Shown: positions 15,833 through 26,488 of the stretch, one piece after another | Numbering within the stretch: the stretch's first letter is position 1 | How the letters are laid out: every line of letters begins with the position of its first letter | Source: UBA9732 sp052170315 | GTDB taxonomy: Bacteria > Spirochaetota > Spirochaetia > Sphaerochaetales > Sphaerochaetaceae | Direction of reading: 5' to 3' | DNA length: 60,117 nt | Assembly (NCBI GenBank): GCA_052170315.1 | Contig: JBQNAT010000014.1 | Span: forward strand, 1-60,117 | Translations under genes and position numbers: made by a program | The notes under the pieces: generated by a model | Database searches by the model: none | Seen by the model: the letters and a program-made list of their open reading frames with translations, nothing else | What the model was told of the DNA's origin: nothing

Positions 15833-16834
15833 CTACACAAGTATCTTAGGACCTCCTCCGGCATCCTTTTTCCCACCTTTCTTCTTTCCCTCTTCCGTAA
15901 GTATTCTCTTTGCCATGGCGGCGTCGGAAAGGTCTTCCTCTTCGCGCGCCTTAAGTATATCCATAGCCCGAGTCCTTCCAAGAAGGTAAAGGATGTTGGT
16001 CGCAAGAAAGTTGGAGGAATAGGTTCCTACGACTATTCCGAAAATCATGCAGACGGCGAAATTCATTACATCACCATTCGCCAGAAGCGCAAGAGGAATA
16101 ACAGCAAGAAGCGTTGTAAGGCTGCTGTATGTAGTCCTTGACAGGGAACCGTTTACTCCGTTATCAATGAGCAGTACAATATCCTGCTCCTTTCTGCCGC
16201 GGATACTTTCACGAACACGGTCAAAAATTACTATGGTGTTGTTGAGCGAATAACCTATTATCGTAAGTATTGCCGCTATGGTTGTAGATGATATCTCAAA
16301 CCTTACAAGGCTTATAAAACCCATAAGAAGAATAACATCGTGGATTAGAGCGACAATTGACCCTATGGCATAGGCTGCTCTGAACCGCACCCATACATAC
16401 ACAAGGATTAAAGCAAGTGCAATGACAACAGCCTTGACAGAGCCCGTGATAAGACCGGAAGAGAACTTCGCTCCTATGAAACTGCTTTCCGGAATAGAGA
16501 AATCCGAAAATTTTGCTCCAAGAAGACCTTTTATCAGTTCTTCCGTCTCTCTTTGAGTCTGTCCGTCGGAAAGCTTAACTCTTATCTGATATCTTCCGTC
16601 GTCAACAGCGCCTATATTCTGAACCCTTGCGCCGGCTAACGATGAAAGCGAGCTTCTTACGTCTTCAATTGAAGCGCCGCTGATGTTTACGGAAACAGAA
16701 AGACCGCTCTCAAAATCAATTCCAAGATTAAAGCCTCTGAAAATTATGAGGGCAAGGCTTATGAGAACCATTGAGCAGACAATAAGCATATGTAAGACCC
16801 TGCGTTCCACTACCCTGAAAGAAATCTTCTTCAT
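15833..16834 (-). CDS. secF: protein translocase subunit SecF
   Basis: Partner of SecD in the SecDF-YajC complex, which uses ion-motive force to complete export through SecYEG. The 333 residues contain the LGIDFESG motif after the first membrane helix, a periplasmic domain of about 100 residues, and five further helices with the conserved SLNNTIVIFDRVRE block. A charged C-terminal tail rich in Lys and Gly extends beyond the last helix. Its ATG overlaps the secD stop (ATGA). Confidence 0.96.
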   Translation of the reverse strand: MKKISFRVVERRVLHMLIVCSMVLISLALIIFRGFNLGIDFESGLSVSVNISGASIEDVRSSLSSLAGARVQNIGAVDDGRYQIRVKLSDGQTQRETEELIKGLLGAKFSDFSIPESSFIGAKFSSGLITGSVKAVVIALALILVYVWVRFRAAYAIGSIVALIHDVILLMGFISLVRFEISSTTIAAILTIIGYSLNNTIVIFDRVRESIRGRKEQDIVLLIDNGVNGSLSRTTYSSLTTLLAVIPLALLANGDVMNFAVCMIFGIVVGTYSSNFLATNILYLLGRTRAMDILKAREEEDLSDAAMAKRILTEEGKKKGGKKDAGGGPKILV

Positions 16835-18555
16835 TTAGACTTCCCCCCTTTCCATGAAATGGAAATTCTGTCTTTAACCGTAAGCTCCGTTATCAGATGG
16901 CTTAGGAACAGAGAGGTGTAAACGGAGCTTACTATACCTATGGCAAGCGTTGTAGCAAAACCTTTTACGGAACTGGAGCCGAATGCTATTAAGACCACTG
17001 CGGCGATTATAGTTGTGATATTGGAATCAAGTATGGTCCAAAAGGCCTTTCCGTAGCCTGCTGCGACCGCAGGCAAAGGAAGACAGCCGTCTTTAAGTTC
17101 ATCCTTTATGCGTTCAAAAATTATCACATTGGCATCTACAGCCATTCCTACGGACAGTATAAGTCCCGCAATGCCTGTAAGAGTCAGAGTTGAACCGAAT
17201 CCGCCAAGAGTTGCAACCATTATTACAAGGTTCATAAGAAGAGTAATGTCCGCTATAAGTCCGCAGCTTTTGTAAAACACAATCATGAATATCATTACAA
17301 GGGCAAGTCCGAACAGTATGGCCTTATAGCCTATTCTTACGGAGTCTTCTCCAAGGGAAGCGCCGATAGTCTGCTGACTTGAAACCGTTACGGAAATAGG
17401 CAGTGAAGCGGTCTTAAGAAGTATCGCAAGATTTTCAGCTTCCTGAACCGTGAAACCTGATATCTGGACGTTTGTGGAAAGCGCGTCCTTTATTGTGGCC
17501 ACGCTCTTTACATGCCCGTCCATCACTATGGAAAGAGGGCTACCTATGTGGTTCTTTGTGAAGTTGTAGAAAATATCCCCGCCTTCGGAGCTGAGTTTTA
17601 CATGGACTACGGGCTGGATACTGTTGCTGTCCTGTCCGGTCTGCGCAGAAAGCAGATATCCGCCGTCAAGAGCGGCTTCCCTGTAAATGACTAAAAAACC
17701 TGTAAGCGTCTCAAGACCATACTCATCAGTCGCGAACGTACCCGCAACAACTCTGCCGTTCGGAACAATTGACGGCTGTTCAAAGGCAAGGTCATTCGCA
17801 AGGGCATTCATTATCACGGAATACTCCTCCGGATTGGCTTCAAAGTATGCGGCAAGCCTCTGAGTTGCAAGGCTGTCTGCCAAATGGAAGGCAAGCGAGC
17901 CTTTCCCTTTAAGGAAAGCGTCAACACGCCCGGGGTCAGGAGTACCGGCAAGCTCTATCAGTATCTGGCGTTCCCCCTGCCTTCTTATCTCAGATTCGGA
18001 CATGCCGAACTGGTCTATCCTGTTTTTAAGTATCTCAATATCTTCGTCTATGGCCTTTGATATTTCGGCTTCGGACGGAGCATAGCCCAGCCGCTGTTCC
18101 AGAGAAGAGGTTTCAACGTCAAGAAGGATGCTCATGCCGCCCTTAAGGTCAAGCCCCAGCTGAAGGGCTTTACCCGAAAGAGTTTTGAGGCCTTTTATGT
18201 ATTGGCGGTAATGCTCTTCCAATGCAGACAGCAGAGCCCGTCCCCCGTCTCCTGAAACCGAAAAAACCTCAAGGACATCGGAACATTTTGATATCTCCGC
18301 GCCGTTCCCTTTTCCCGCAAGCCCTTTTACAAAAGAATACTCCTTCGGGAGTTTGGATTCCGCGTTGTCCTGAAGATAGCTCAACACGGCCTTCGCCTGT
18401 CCCTGGGAGTATTCCTTAACCTGGAGGCTGCTGCTTGTTGTAAGAGCTTTATCCTCCGATGACACGAAGCCATACCATTTTATTGTAGGGAAAAGGAACC
18501 AAACACAGATTGCAAAAACCGCAAGTGCAATCAGTATGCGTTCAGTCTTTTTCAT
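16831..18555 (-). CDS. secD: protein translocase subunit SecD
   Basis: Inner-membrane SecDF component with a large periplasmic part. It has an N-terminal helix (about 7-26), the family signature LGLDLKGG, a P1 region of about 270 residues, and six C-terminal helices with VGMAVDANVIIFERIKDE, the conserved proton-path region. The 574 residues are typical. The coding region lies between yajC (19-base gap) and the overlapping secF. Confidence 0.96.
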   Translation of the reverse strand: MKKTERILIALAVFAICVWFLFPTIKWYGFVSSEDKALTTSSSLQVKEYSQGQAKAVLSYLQDNAESKLPKEYSFVKGLAGKGNGAEISKCSDVLEVFSVSGDGGRALLSALEEHYRQYIKGLKTLSGKALQLGLDLKGGMSILLDVETSSLEQRLGYAPSEAEISKAIDEDIEILKNRIDQFGMSESEIRRQGERQILIELAGTPDPGRVDAFLKGKGSLAFHLADSLATQRLAAYFEANPEEYSVIMNALANDLAFEQPSIVPNGRVVAGTFATDEYGLETLTGFLVIYREAALDGGYLLSAQTGQDSNSIQPVVHVKLSSEGGDIFYNFTKNHIGSPLSIVMDGHVKSVATIKDALSTNVQISGFTVQEAENLAILLKTASLPISVTVSSQQTIGASLGEDSVRIGYKAILFGLALVMIFMIVFYKSCGLIADITLLMNLVIMVATLGGFGSTLTLTGIAGLILSVGMAVDANVIIFERIKDELKDGCLPLPAVAAGYGKAFWTILDSNITTIIAAVVLIAFGSSSVKGFATTLAIGIVSSVYTSLFLSHLITELTVKDRISISWKGGKSK

Positions 18556-18574
18556 TTTTTCCTTCAGTCAGAAA

Positions 18575-19036
18575 TCAGTTTTCAGCTTTTGGCTCTTCTG
18601 CTTTCGGCTCTTCGGCGTTTTCCTCTGCCTTTGGAGCTTCAACGGCGGGTTTTTCCACCTTTTCAATCTTTTCGCTGTTCTTTGAGCTCTTCTCCGCAGG
18701 AGCGCTTTCTTTCTTATTTATAACCGATGAAATTGCATTCTTGCTGAATTCGATACGTGTATTGTCATCAACCTTTACAATGACAGTACTGTCCTTTACA
18801 AGAGCTACCGTTCCTCTGATACCGCCGATTGTGACAATCTTGTCACCCTTTTTGATTGCGGCAAGCATGTTTTTGGCTTCTTTATCCCTCTTTCTCTGCG
18901 GCCTGATTATCAGGAAGTAGAAAATAAGGATGATAGCGCCGAAGGTAACAAGTGTAGTTACCATTGAGCCTCCGGATGATGCCGTATCGCCTGTTTGGGT
19001 GGCGGTTGTTCCCAGGGCAAGAATCAATGAATACAT
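18575..19036 (-). CDS. yajC: preprotein translocase subunit YajC with charged tail
   Basis: Small single-span protein associated with SecDF. After the membrane helix (about residues 28-44) comes the invariant IIRPQRKRDKE, then GDKIVTIGGIRGTV, the hallmark of the family. The usual length is about 100 residues. This one has 153 because of a C-terminal extension of Lys/Glu/Pro/Ala repeats, with EEPKA occurring twice in tandem. First gene of yajC-secD-secF-ispH. Confidence 0.95.
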   Translation of the reverse strand: MYSLILALGTTATQTGDTASSGGSMVTTLVTFGAIILIFYFLIIRPQRKRDKEAKNMLAAIKKGDKIVTIGGIRGTVALVKDSTVIVKVDDNTRIEFSKNAISSVINKKESAPAEKSSKNSEKIEKVEKPAVEAPKAEENAEEPKAEEPKAEN

Positions 19037-19078
19037 ATTATGTCCTCACTTTTTGTCAGAATAAAAAACACTTCTATA

Positions 19079-19107
19079 AAAATACACACATATGACATTG
19101 TTGTCAA
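19079..19107 (-). promoter_or_regulatory. promoter of yajC-secD-secF-ispH
   Basis: TTGACA, 17-base spacer, TATTTT on the minus strand. Predicted +1 near 19072 gives a 36-base leader with GAGGA ahead of the yajC ATG. Confidence 0.7.
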
Positions 19108-19198
19108 ATATATTAGGCTGCGCACAGGTTTTGACGCTTCATACGCGAAATGCTCTTTCTTTTATGTATTAAACAGGCCCATGAACAACCCCCATGAA

Positions 19199-20527
19199 TC
19201 AGTATCCGTATTTCTTCCTCTTAGCAAGCAGAAAGGCAACAGTGAGAATGGCCGCCACAAGCTCCGCGGCGGCAGTTGAAAGCCAAAGGCCGTCAACACC
19301 CCATATAACAGGGAAAACAAGCACGGCGGCTACCTGAAATACTAAAGTCCTCAGAAAGGAAATAACAGCGGAAATAAAACCGTTGTTAAGCGCCGTGAAA
19401 AAGGAAGAACCGTATATGGCAATACTTGAAAAAAGATATCCGACCGAATATATCCTGAAAGCCCGCACCGTAAGTTCCAGAAGACCGCTGTCATAGCCGA
19501 CAAACAGTATTGATAACGGCCTTGCAAGAAGCTCGGAGGCAAGAACCATAAGAACGGAGAAAGAGCAGATTATGAGACAGCTTTTTTTAAACAGGCTCTT
19601 AAGCTCCGCAGTATTATCCGCGCCGCAGCTGTAGCTGACAATAGGGGCGGTACCAACGGAATATCCAAGGAAAATAGCGGCAAAAACCATGCTCACATAC
19701 ATCAGAACACCGTATGCGGAAACCCCGTCCACACCAATGTATTTCAAAAGCTGGGCATTGTAGAGCATACTTACCATTGACATCGCGACATTGCTCATAA
19801 GCTCGGAAGAACCGTTTCCGCAGGCCTTAAGGAGAGCTTTGCCGTCAAATTTTGTCTTAACCAGCCTTAAAAGGGAACTGTTGGGACGCGCGAAATAGAT
19901 AAGAGGAACAAGGCCTCCAACACACTCGCTTAAAACCGTTGCACCTGCCGCTCCGGCAACGCCCCAGCGAAAAACGCCAACAAAAACAGCGTCCATTACC
20001 ATATTCATTAATCCGGATGCAAGAGTCACCGCAAAACCCAGCTTTGGCTTGCCTGCGGCAACCATAAAACTCTGGAAAGCATACTGAAGAATAAAAACCG
20101 GAATGGAAAATGCGCTTATTCGCCCGTAAAGCAAGCTTAATTCAAACATCTTCCCGCTGACACCCAGCGTTCTTAAAAGCCGGGGCATGGCTATATATGC
20201 AAAAACTGCAAGAACGCTACCGCTTACAATAGCTGCATATATAAGCATGGAAAAAATTTTATTAGCCTTCTCAGGCTCGCCTTCTCCCATCTTTTTGGCA
20301 ACAATGGCACTTCCTCCGGTTCCTATCATGAAACCGACGGAGCCAAGGACTATCAAAAATGGAATAGTGAAGTTCACCGCTGAAAAAGCCATTTTTCCTG
20401 CATAATTTGAAACAAAATATCCGTCAACAATGCCGTAAACAGATGTGAAAATAGTCATGGCAATGGTCGGAAGCGTAAACCTGAAAAGTTTCCCGTATGT
20501 AAAGTGTTCTGAAATACTTATACTCAT
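19199..20527 (-). CDS. MATE family efflux transporter
   Basis: A 442-residue, 12-helix multidrug and toxin extrusion antiporter, likely Na+- or H+-driven. It shows the pseudo-twofold pattern of the family: FRFTLPTIAMTIFTSVYGIVDGYFVS at the start, and GTGGSAIVAKKMGEGE after helix 2, with an equivalent GYSVGTAPIVSYSCGAD in the second half. It most resembles the DinF/VmrA-type subgroup. It follows groL but is separated from it by a strong terminator, so it should have its own promoter. GAGAGG precedes the ATG. Confidence 0.9.
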   Translation of the reverse strand: MSISISEHFTYGKLFRFTLPTIAMTIFTSVYGIVDGYFVSNYAGKMAFSAVNFTIPFLIVLGSVGFMIGTGGSAIVAKKMGEGEPEKANKIFSMLIYAAIVSGSVLAVFAYIAMPRLLRTLGVSGKMFELSLLYGRISAFSIPVFILQYAFQSFMVAAGKPKLGFAVTLASGLMNMVMDAVFVGVFRWGVAGAAGATVLSECVGGLVPLIYFARPNSSLLRLVKTKFDGKALLKACGNGSSELMSNVAMSMVSMLYNAQLLKYIGVDGVSAYGVLMYVSMVFAAIFLGYSVGTAPIVSYSCGADNTAELKSLFKKSCLIICSFSVLMVLASELLARPLSILFVGYDSGLLELTVRAFRIYSVGYLFSSIAIYGSSFFTALNNGFISAVISFLRTLVFQVAAVLVFPVIWGVDGLWLSTAAAELVAAILTVAFLLAKRKKYGY

Positions 20528-20550
20528 AAATCCTCTCTCTGGCTGCGAAC

Positions 20551-20591
20551 AAAAAAATTGGGTGTATGCGGCACTTAAGGCCCATACACCC
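20551..20591 (-). terminator. rho-independent terminator of groL
   Basis: A nine-base-pair stem (20583-20591 with 20560-20568) enclosing a 14-base loop, followed on the minus strand by AATTTTTTT. It lies 25 bases after the groL stop. Confidence 0.9.
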
Positions 20592-20615
20592 GATTACTAC
20601 CCTTTATTCAGGCTA

Positions 20616-22247
<1,632 letters not shown>

Positions 22248-22284
22248 ACTATCTATCCTCTTTTAAAAATGTTTTCCATTTTGC

Positions 22285-22297
22285 CGGTTCAGAACCG
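22285..22297. promoter_or_regulatory. inverted repeat in the groL leader
   Basis: Arms CGGTTC and GAACCG around a single central A form a perfect 13-bp inverted repeat. It begins about four bases downstream of the predicted transcription start, a position suited to repressor binding. It is unlike CIRCE. Confidence 0.45.
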
Positions 22298-22307
22298 ACC
22301 GTAACAA

Positions 22308-22336
22308 AAGATACAAAAGATTTTTGCAGAAATCAA
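22308..22336 (-). promoter_or_regulatory. promoter of groL
   Basis: TTGATT, 17-base spacer, TATCTT on the minus strand, with predicted +1 near 22301. The leader of about 54 bases contains an inverted repeat and an AGAGG site. Confidence 0.6.
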
Positions 22337-22413
22337 GTTGCTACAGGAAAAACATGTTCCCTGCATGCTTTATTAGCCCCGACAGGCTCTCGCTCGGCCT
22401 CGGCATAATGACA

Positions 22414-23256
22414 TCAGCCCGAAATAAGCGAGCTCATGCCAAGAGCAAAAACGGAAGAGAACACGTTGGAAAGGAGATTCACCATATCATTGTCCACCCA
22501 TCTTATACCGCGTGAAAGCTCAAGCCTTTTGCCGTCCTTGGTATCAGATTCTGTAAGCATATCCGTATCGGGGTCAATGTAATGAGCCTGTACCGAAGCG
22601 CCCAGATAGGAATCTATTACCGCGCCTGCAAAACCCGTCAGGCAGACAAGGCCGGCTTCAAGCGCGTTTACCCCTTCAAACCACAGGAACCAGCAAAGCG
22701 AAATAACCGCAGAAGAAGCAAAAGCCGCGAAAAGACCAAGAACCGTAACACCGCCGGAAAGCCCTGCGGGAACGCGCCTTAAATCCCTTATGGAAACAGG
22801 GTCGCACTTACTCAGTTTCCCAACTTCCCCTGCGAAAGTATCCGCTGTTGCTTCCGCAACGGCTGCCCCGAACATTATTAAAGCACTGTTTTTTGCCGTA
22901 AAGAACCATAATAAAGCAGCTATCGCGGCCATAAGCCCATTTGCAAGAACCTGCATGTGGTCACGGCAGTGCCCTTTCTTTTCTGCAATTTCAATACGTT
23001 TTTCCCTGCTGCGGACGCGTGATGAAATCTTTCCTATAACGTTACTGGAAACAAAGAAAAGCATTAACAGAAGCAGACCCTCAAAGCGAAGTGTCCAAAA
23101 AACAATAACGCCAACGACATAAGCCGCAAGGGCGCCGCTTAAGCTGAGACTTTTCTTAAAGTAAGCCGCGACCGCAATAAAAGCTGTGGAAAGCGTAACA
23201 ATCAGTATTGGGAAAGGCCATGCAAGAGAAAAAACAGCGCCGTCAGGAAAAGTCAT
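22414..23256 (-). CDS. DUF92/TMEM19-family membrane protein (VTE6-like)
   Basis: A 280-residue membrane protein of the DUF92 family, which includes plant VTE6 (phytyl-phosphate kinase). Visible features are SLSGALAAYVVGVIVF near the start, GAAVAEATADTFAGEVG (about 129-145) with acidic residues expected near the active site, and RRVPAGLSGGVTVLG (about 160-174), a signature of the family. Its ATG overlaps the stop of the adjacent VTE5-like gene (ATGA), so the two are co-translated. The likely reaction is phosphorylation of a polyprenyl or phytyl monophosphate to the diphosphate. That is inferred from the family and pairing and has not been shown for this branch. Confidence 0.8.
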   Translation of the reverse strand: MTFPDGAVFSLAWPFPILIVTLSTAFIAVAAYFKKSLSLSGALAAYVVGVIVFWTLRFEGLLLLMLFFVSSNVIGKISSRVRSREKRIEIAEKKGHCRDHMQVLANGLMAAIAALLWFFTAKNSALIMFGAAVAEATADTFAGEVGKLSKCDPVSIRDLRRVPAGLSGGVTVLGLFAAFASSAVISLCWFLWFEGVNALEAGLVCLTGFAGAVIDSYLGASVQAHYIDPDTDMLTESDTKDGKRLELSRGIRWVDNDMVNLLSNVFSSVFALGMSSLISG

Positions 23257-23933
23257 ATCAAACCCGTGATAAGAAAGATTGTGACGGGAACACTTATGTT
23301 GTCAAGTCCGTAGGGGGTCCAGACCTCAACGGCGGACGCGGCCAATGCCGCGGCAGCAGCGGAAAGCGTTATGCGCGCGGCGGAAGCATCCGTGTATCCA
23401 AGCTTAAGAAGCAAGACTACGGTAAATGTCACAACGGCCACAGTTATTGAGCCGGCCCATGTCTTGCTGCCCTTTTTGACAACCTTTGCGGATTTGCCCC
23501 TTTTGCCGACCAGAGAGGCAAGCCCGTCGCCGTAGCCCATTCCAAGCACACCGCAGCCAACGCTGACAATGTCGCAGACTCCAAAGCTTTTCAGCGCTAT
23601 GAGTATAATTATGGAAACGGGATAGTATACAAGTCCCCAGTTTCGTTTTTTGCTGTCCTGCCCCATAACAGTCTTAAGACCGCCTGAAACATTCATCACC
23701 GCGTTAAGCACCGCAAAACAGGCAAGACCCGCAATGGGCCAGATGTCCGATTCAAACACATAGTAATAGATGAAAAACCAGTTTGAAACTCCTATGTGAA
23801 CTATCTTGCGCGCAACCTCGGAGCATTCTTCACCCAGACGCTTTTTGCCGAACCTTACAACAAGAAATGAAATGCCCATGAAAAAGCCGACAAGAAGGAA
23901 GGACAGAAGAATGCCCAAAACATCACCATGCAT
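23253..23933 (-). CDS. dolichol/phytol kinase-like membrane protein (VTE5/SEC59-like)
   Basis: A 226-residue protein with about seven membrane segments, related to phytol kinase VTE5, dolichol kinase and diacylglycerol kinase DGK1. The signature MGYGDGLASLVGKRG (about 144-158) and KTWAGSITV (about 167-175) match the CTP-dependent kinase motif of this group. ARKIVHIG (about 41-48) is the usual N-terminal family block. The ATG at 23933 is preferred to a longer frame because GGAGG precedes it; the start overlaps the end of the DUF2207 gene by 11 bases. It probably phosphorylates a long-chain isoprenoid alcohol, with the next gene adding the second phosphate. Confidence 0.8.
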   Translation of the reverse strand: MHGDVLGILLSFLLVGFFMGISFLVVRFGKKRLGEECSEVARKIVHIGVSNWFFIYYYVFESDIWPIAGLACFAVLNAVMNVSGGLKTVMGQDSKKRNWGLVYYPVSIIILIALKSFGVCDIVSVGCGVLGMGYGDGLASLVGKRGKSAKVVKKGSKTWAGSITVAVVTFTVVLLLKLGYTDASAARITLSAAAAALAASAVEVWTPYGLDNISVPVTIFLITGLI

Positions 23934-25854
23934 GGCCGCCGCCTCCGCCGAAACCGCCACCGGAGAAACCTCCGCTTCCAAAGCCGCCGCCTCCCACATG
24001 GGAACCAGCGCTTCCTGAAATAGAGGACTTCGGTACAGAGGCCTTAACGGCGCCCATCATTCTTGAGGAAAGCCTTGAAAGGTACAATGCGTCTATTACA
24101 GAAGCGCCTCCAAGCCACTCAGGCTGTTCAAGGGGAAGGTTCTCAAACTTTCTGGCCCACTTATTTTCCAGGCCAAGCACTATGGCATAGCTAAGAACAT
24201 GATAGTAGAAGTTGGGATACTGTTCTATCATCATTTTGAGCTTTTCAATTTCGACTTTCTCTATAAATTCCTTATAGCCAAGTATGCCCTCAAGAACCTC
24301 ATCTCCGTACTTGCTCCTTTTTTCCGTTATGGAGGCGAAGAAGGCAAGCGCCGTACTTGCACCAACCGCAAAAATATTGGGAAGCAAAGCGGCCGTGCCG
24401 TATAAAAATCGCTCCGTTCTCATTAAAAGGAAGACTCCGATTACAGGCGGAATAAGGCGCAGTATGCACGGCATGATATTGGAAGACCTGAGATTCCAGG
24501 TCCTCATCAGGGAGCCCGCGTTCATAATGTTGACAAAGAACAGTATCAGAGACAGAAAAAAATGCAAGATTACCACTGTAGGAAAATTTTCATAAAAACC
24601 TATCCTGAGCGTGCCGGAAAGCAAAGGCAGGAATGAAAGCAGGGAAACCGCGGCGGAAACGCTGTCGCTCCTGCGGTCCCTAAGCGCCCTTTCGCCCGTG
24701 AAGTATTTTTGCGTAGAAGTTCTGACTTTTTCAATAACCTTGTAGAACTGATTTTTTTCAAGGGTTTTGAAAGTTACCTTTCCGCCGACATCACAGGAGT
24801 TGAAGAACCCGTCAAAAAGGTCCATTTCCACATTAAGGATATTCTTACCGCTTTCAATGGCATAGTCCCTTATCTCCTTAAGTTTGGTGAACTCATATTT
24901 CTCCCCGCCCTTTTCATCTATTCGGATGAGACCTTCATCCGCCCAGTAGAAAAGCATGGAAACTATGTCCTTATCGTCAACGGATAAATCCGAAACATAC
25001 CCCACAAGAAGAGGAGGCATGCCCTTTGGAGCTTCGAGCTTTGCCACAATGATTGGGACATTGTCCCTGCCGTACTTATGCCACAGGAAAACCGCGATAA
25101 CAAGAAGAACTATACAAAGGATAGGATGTATTACTTCCATCTCGTCCCTGAAATCCCAGATTTCCCTTGCCCCATGATACCAGGCTTCGGGAAGGTCAAT
25201 CCTCATTGTTATACCCTCGTAGGCATACAATTTGATTTCAGAACCGGAAATAACAGCCGCATCCTCTCCTGCCTTCGATATCCATACTGAAAAATCGGAA
25301 GCTTTGGAGCCGTAGCCGCCCGCGGAGAAATGGATATTTCTCTTTAATCCGTTGTAGAAAGCTTCAAAATTCTCATAACCGGAATCAGGAACATACGGAA
25401 TAATTACTGAGAATGAAGCATTTTCAATAATACATTCCCAGTCAGTACCGATTATGTTCAGATAAAGCTCGTCATAGCCGTCATTGTAATCCGCGCCCAA
25501 ATCGTAATCATAGGAAATAACATACTGCACATCTCCGGTTACGGTTCGGCTTTCAGAGCCTATCCGCATGATAAGATAGCCGTTATCTTTATCCGTTCGG
25601 AAATCTTCGGAGCATTTCAGGTTTTCTATCTTAGCGGTTGTTCCGTTGTAATCACTGTAATCATACGGTATCTCACGCACCAACCCATGATGAGCCCTTT
25701 CAAAATAGACATCAATGGTTTCCGTTACATGATGTACGGCGTCATTGCCTACTTCTATTTTCACATCATAGTTTTTGATGTAGTAGTCCGCTGAAGCAAA
25801 GAGCGGGAAAACTCCTGCCGCAAGGAGCAATACAGTCAAAAGAATTCGCTTCAT
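23923..25854 (-). CDS. DUF2207 membrane protein with Gly-rich tail
   Basis: A 643-residue membrane protein. It has a signal peptide ending near LFASA, then an extracytoplasmic beta-rich domain to about residue 235 with the DUF2207 hallmarks (VYFERAHHGLVREIPYDY at 49-66). Next is a transmembrane helix (about 243-261), a cytoplasmic part beginning with the characteristic YGRD, more helices (about 405-510), and a tail ending in many Gly-Gly-Phe repeats and GGHAW. Such proteins are commonly encoded next to LemA, as here (13-base gap). Function is unknown; an envelope-associated role is inferred. Confidence 0.9.
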   Translation of the reverse strand: MKRILLTVLLLAAGVFPLFASADYYIKNYDVKIEVGNDAVHHVTETIDVYFERAHHGLVREIPYDYSDYNGTTAKIENLKCSEDFRTDKDNGYLIMRIGSESRTVTGDVQYVISYDYDLGADYNDGYDELYLNIIGTDWECIIENASFSVIIPYVPDSGYENFEAFYNGLKRNIHFSAGGYGSKASDFSVWISKAGEDAAVISGSEIKLYAYEGITMRIDLPEAWYHGAREIWDFRDEMEVIHPILCIVLLVIAVFLWHKYGRDNVPIIVAKLEAPKGMPPLLVGYVSDLSVDDKDIVSMLFYWADEGLIRIDEKGGEKYEFTKLKEIRDYAIESGKNILNVEMDLFDGFFNSCDVGGKVTFKTLEKNQFYKVIEKVRTSTQKYFTGERALRDRRSDSVSAAVSLLSFLPLLSGTLRIGFYENFPTVVILHFFLSLILFFVNIMNAGSLMRTWNLRSSNIMPCILRLIPPVIGVFLLMRTERFLYGTAALLPNIFAVGASTALAFFASITEKRSKYGDEVLEGILGYKEFIEKVEIEKLKMMIEQYPNFYYHVLSYAIVLGLENKWARKFENLPLEQPEWLGGASVIDALYLSRLSSRMMGAVKASVPKSSISGSAGSHVGGGGFGSGGFSGGGFGGGGGHAW

Positions 25855-25867
25855 AGGCAGACTTTAA

Positions 25868-26422
25868 TCAGAACTGAACCTTAACGTTCTGTCTTTCGGC
25901 TTCGGCAACTTCAAGGTATGTCATCTTTGAGAACTTGCCGCCGAAGATTTTTACGATAAGGGATGTCGGAAAAGTCTCGATTGTGGTATTGAAGGTCTTT
26001 ACAACTCCGTTGTAGTACTTTCTGACCTGAAGAATCTGTTCCTCAAGTCTTGAAAGCTGAGCCTGAAGGTCCATAAAGTTGGTATTGGCCTTAAGGTCCG
26101 GATAGGCTTCGGAAAGAGCGAATAAGCTTTTCAGCGTTCCCTCAAATGCCTTGTCAGCCTTATCCTTATCGGAAACGCCGCTGGCGCTCATAGCCCTGTT
26201 GCGCGCTTCAATAACAGCAGTCAGCGTTCCCTCTTCATGCTTCGCGTAGCCTTTGACTGTTTCTACAAGGTTCGGGATAAGGTCATATCTCTGCTTCAAA
26301 TGCGCGTCTATCTGAGCATAGGACTCTTCACCCTGATTCTTAAGCTTAACGCATTTGTTGTAAACAGATACAACGTACAGCACAAGAATCGCGACCGCGG
26401 CAACGATAATAATAGTCGTCAT
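25868..26422 (-). CDS. lemA: LemA family protein
   Basis: A 184-residue LemA-family protein with one N-terminal membrane helix (residues 3-19) followed by a long helical bundle. The family blocks YNKCVKLKNQGEESYAQIDAHL, RYDLIPNLVETVKGYAKHE and LQAQLSRLEEQI are present. AGGAGG lies five bases before the ATG. Paired with the DUF2207 gene. The biochemical role is not established for the family. Confidence 0.94.
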   Translation of the reverse strand: MTTIIIVAAVAILVLYVVSVYNKCVKLKNQGEESYAQIDAHLKQRYDLIPNLVETVKGYAKHEEGTLTAVIEARNRAMSASGVSDKDKADKAFEGTLKSLFALSEAYPDLKANTNFMDLQAQLSRLEEQILQVRKYYNGVVKTFNTTIETFPTSLIVKIFGGKFSKMTYLEVAEAERQNVKVQF

Positions 26423-26460
26423 ATTTTCCTCCTGAAGACAGCTCTTTTCCGGAGCTGAAA

Positions 26461-26488
26461 TTCAATACCTAAAATTCAATACCTAAAA
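26461..26488. repeat. 14-bp tandem duplication across the pgi stop
   Basis: TTCAATACCTAAAA occurs twice in direct succession (26461-26474 and 26475-26488). The second copy encodes part of the last residues of Pgi, and the first spans and follows the stop codon, which suggests a slippage duplication at the 3' end of the gene. Confidence 0.8.

Noticed and set aside
22248..22413. CIRCE element upstream of groL
   Set aside because: No TTAGCACTC or GAGTGCTAA arms are found; a TTAGCCCC string at about 22372 has no matching arm at nine-base spacing.
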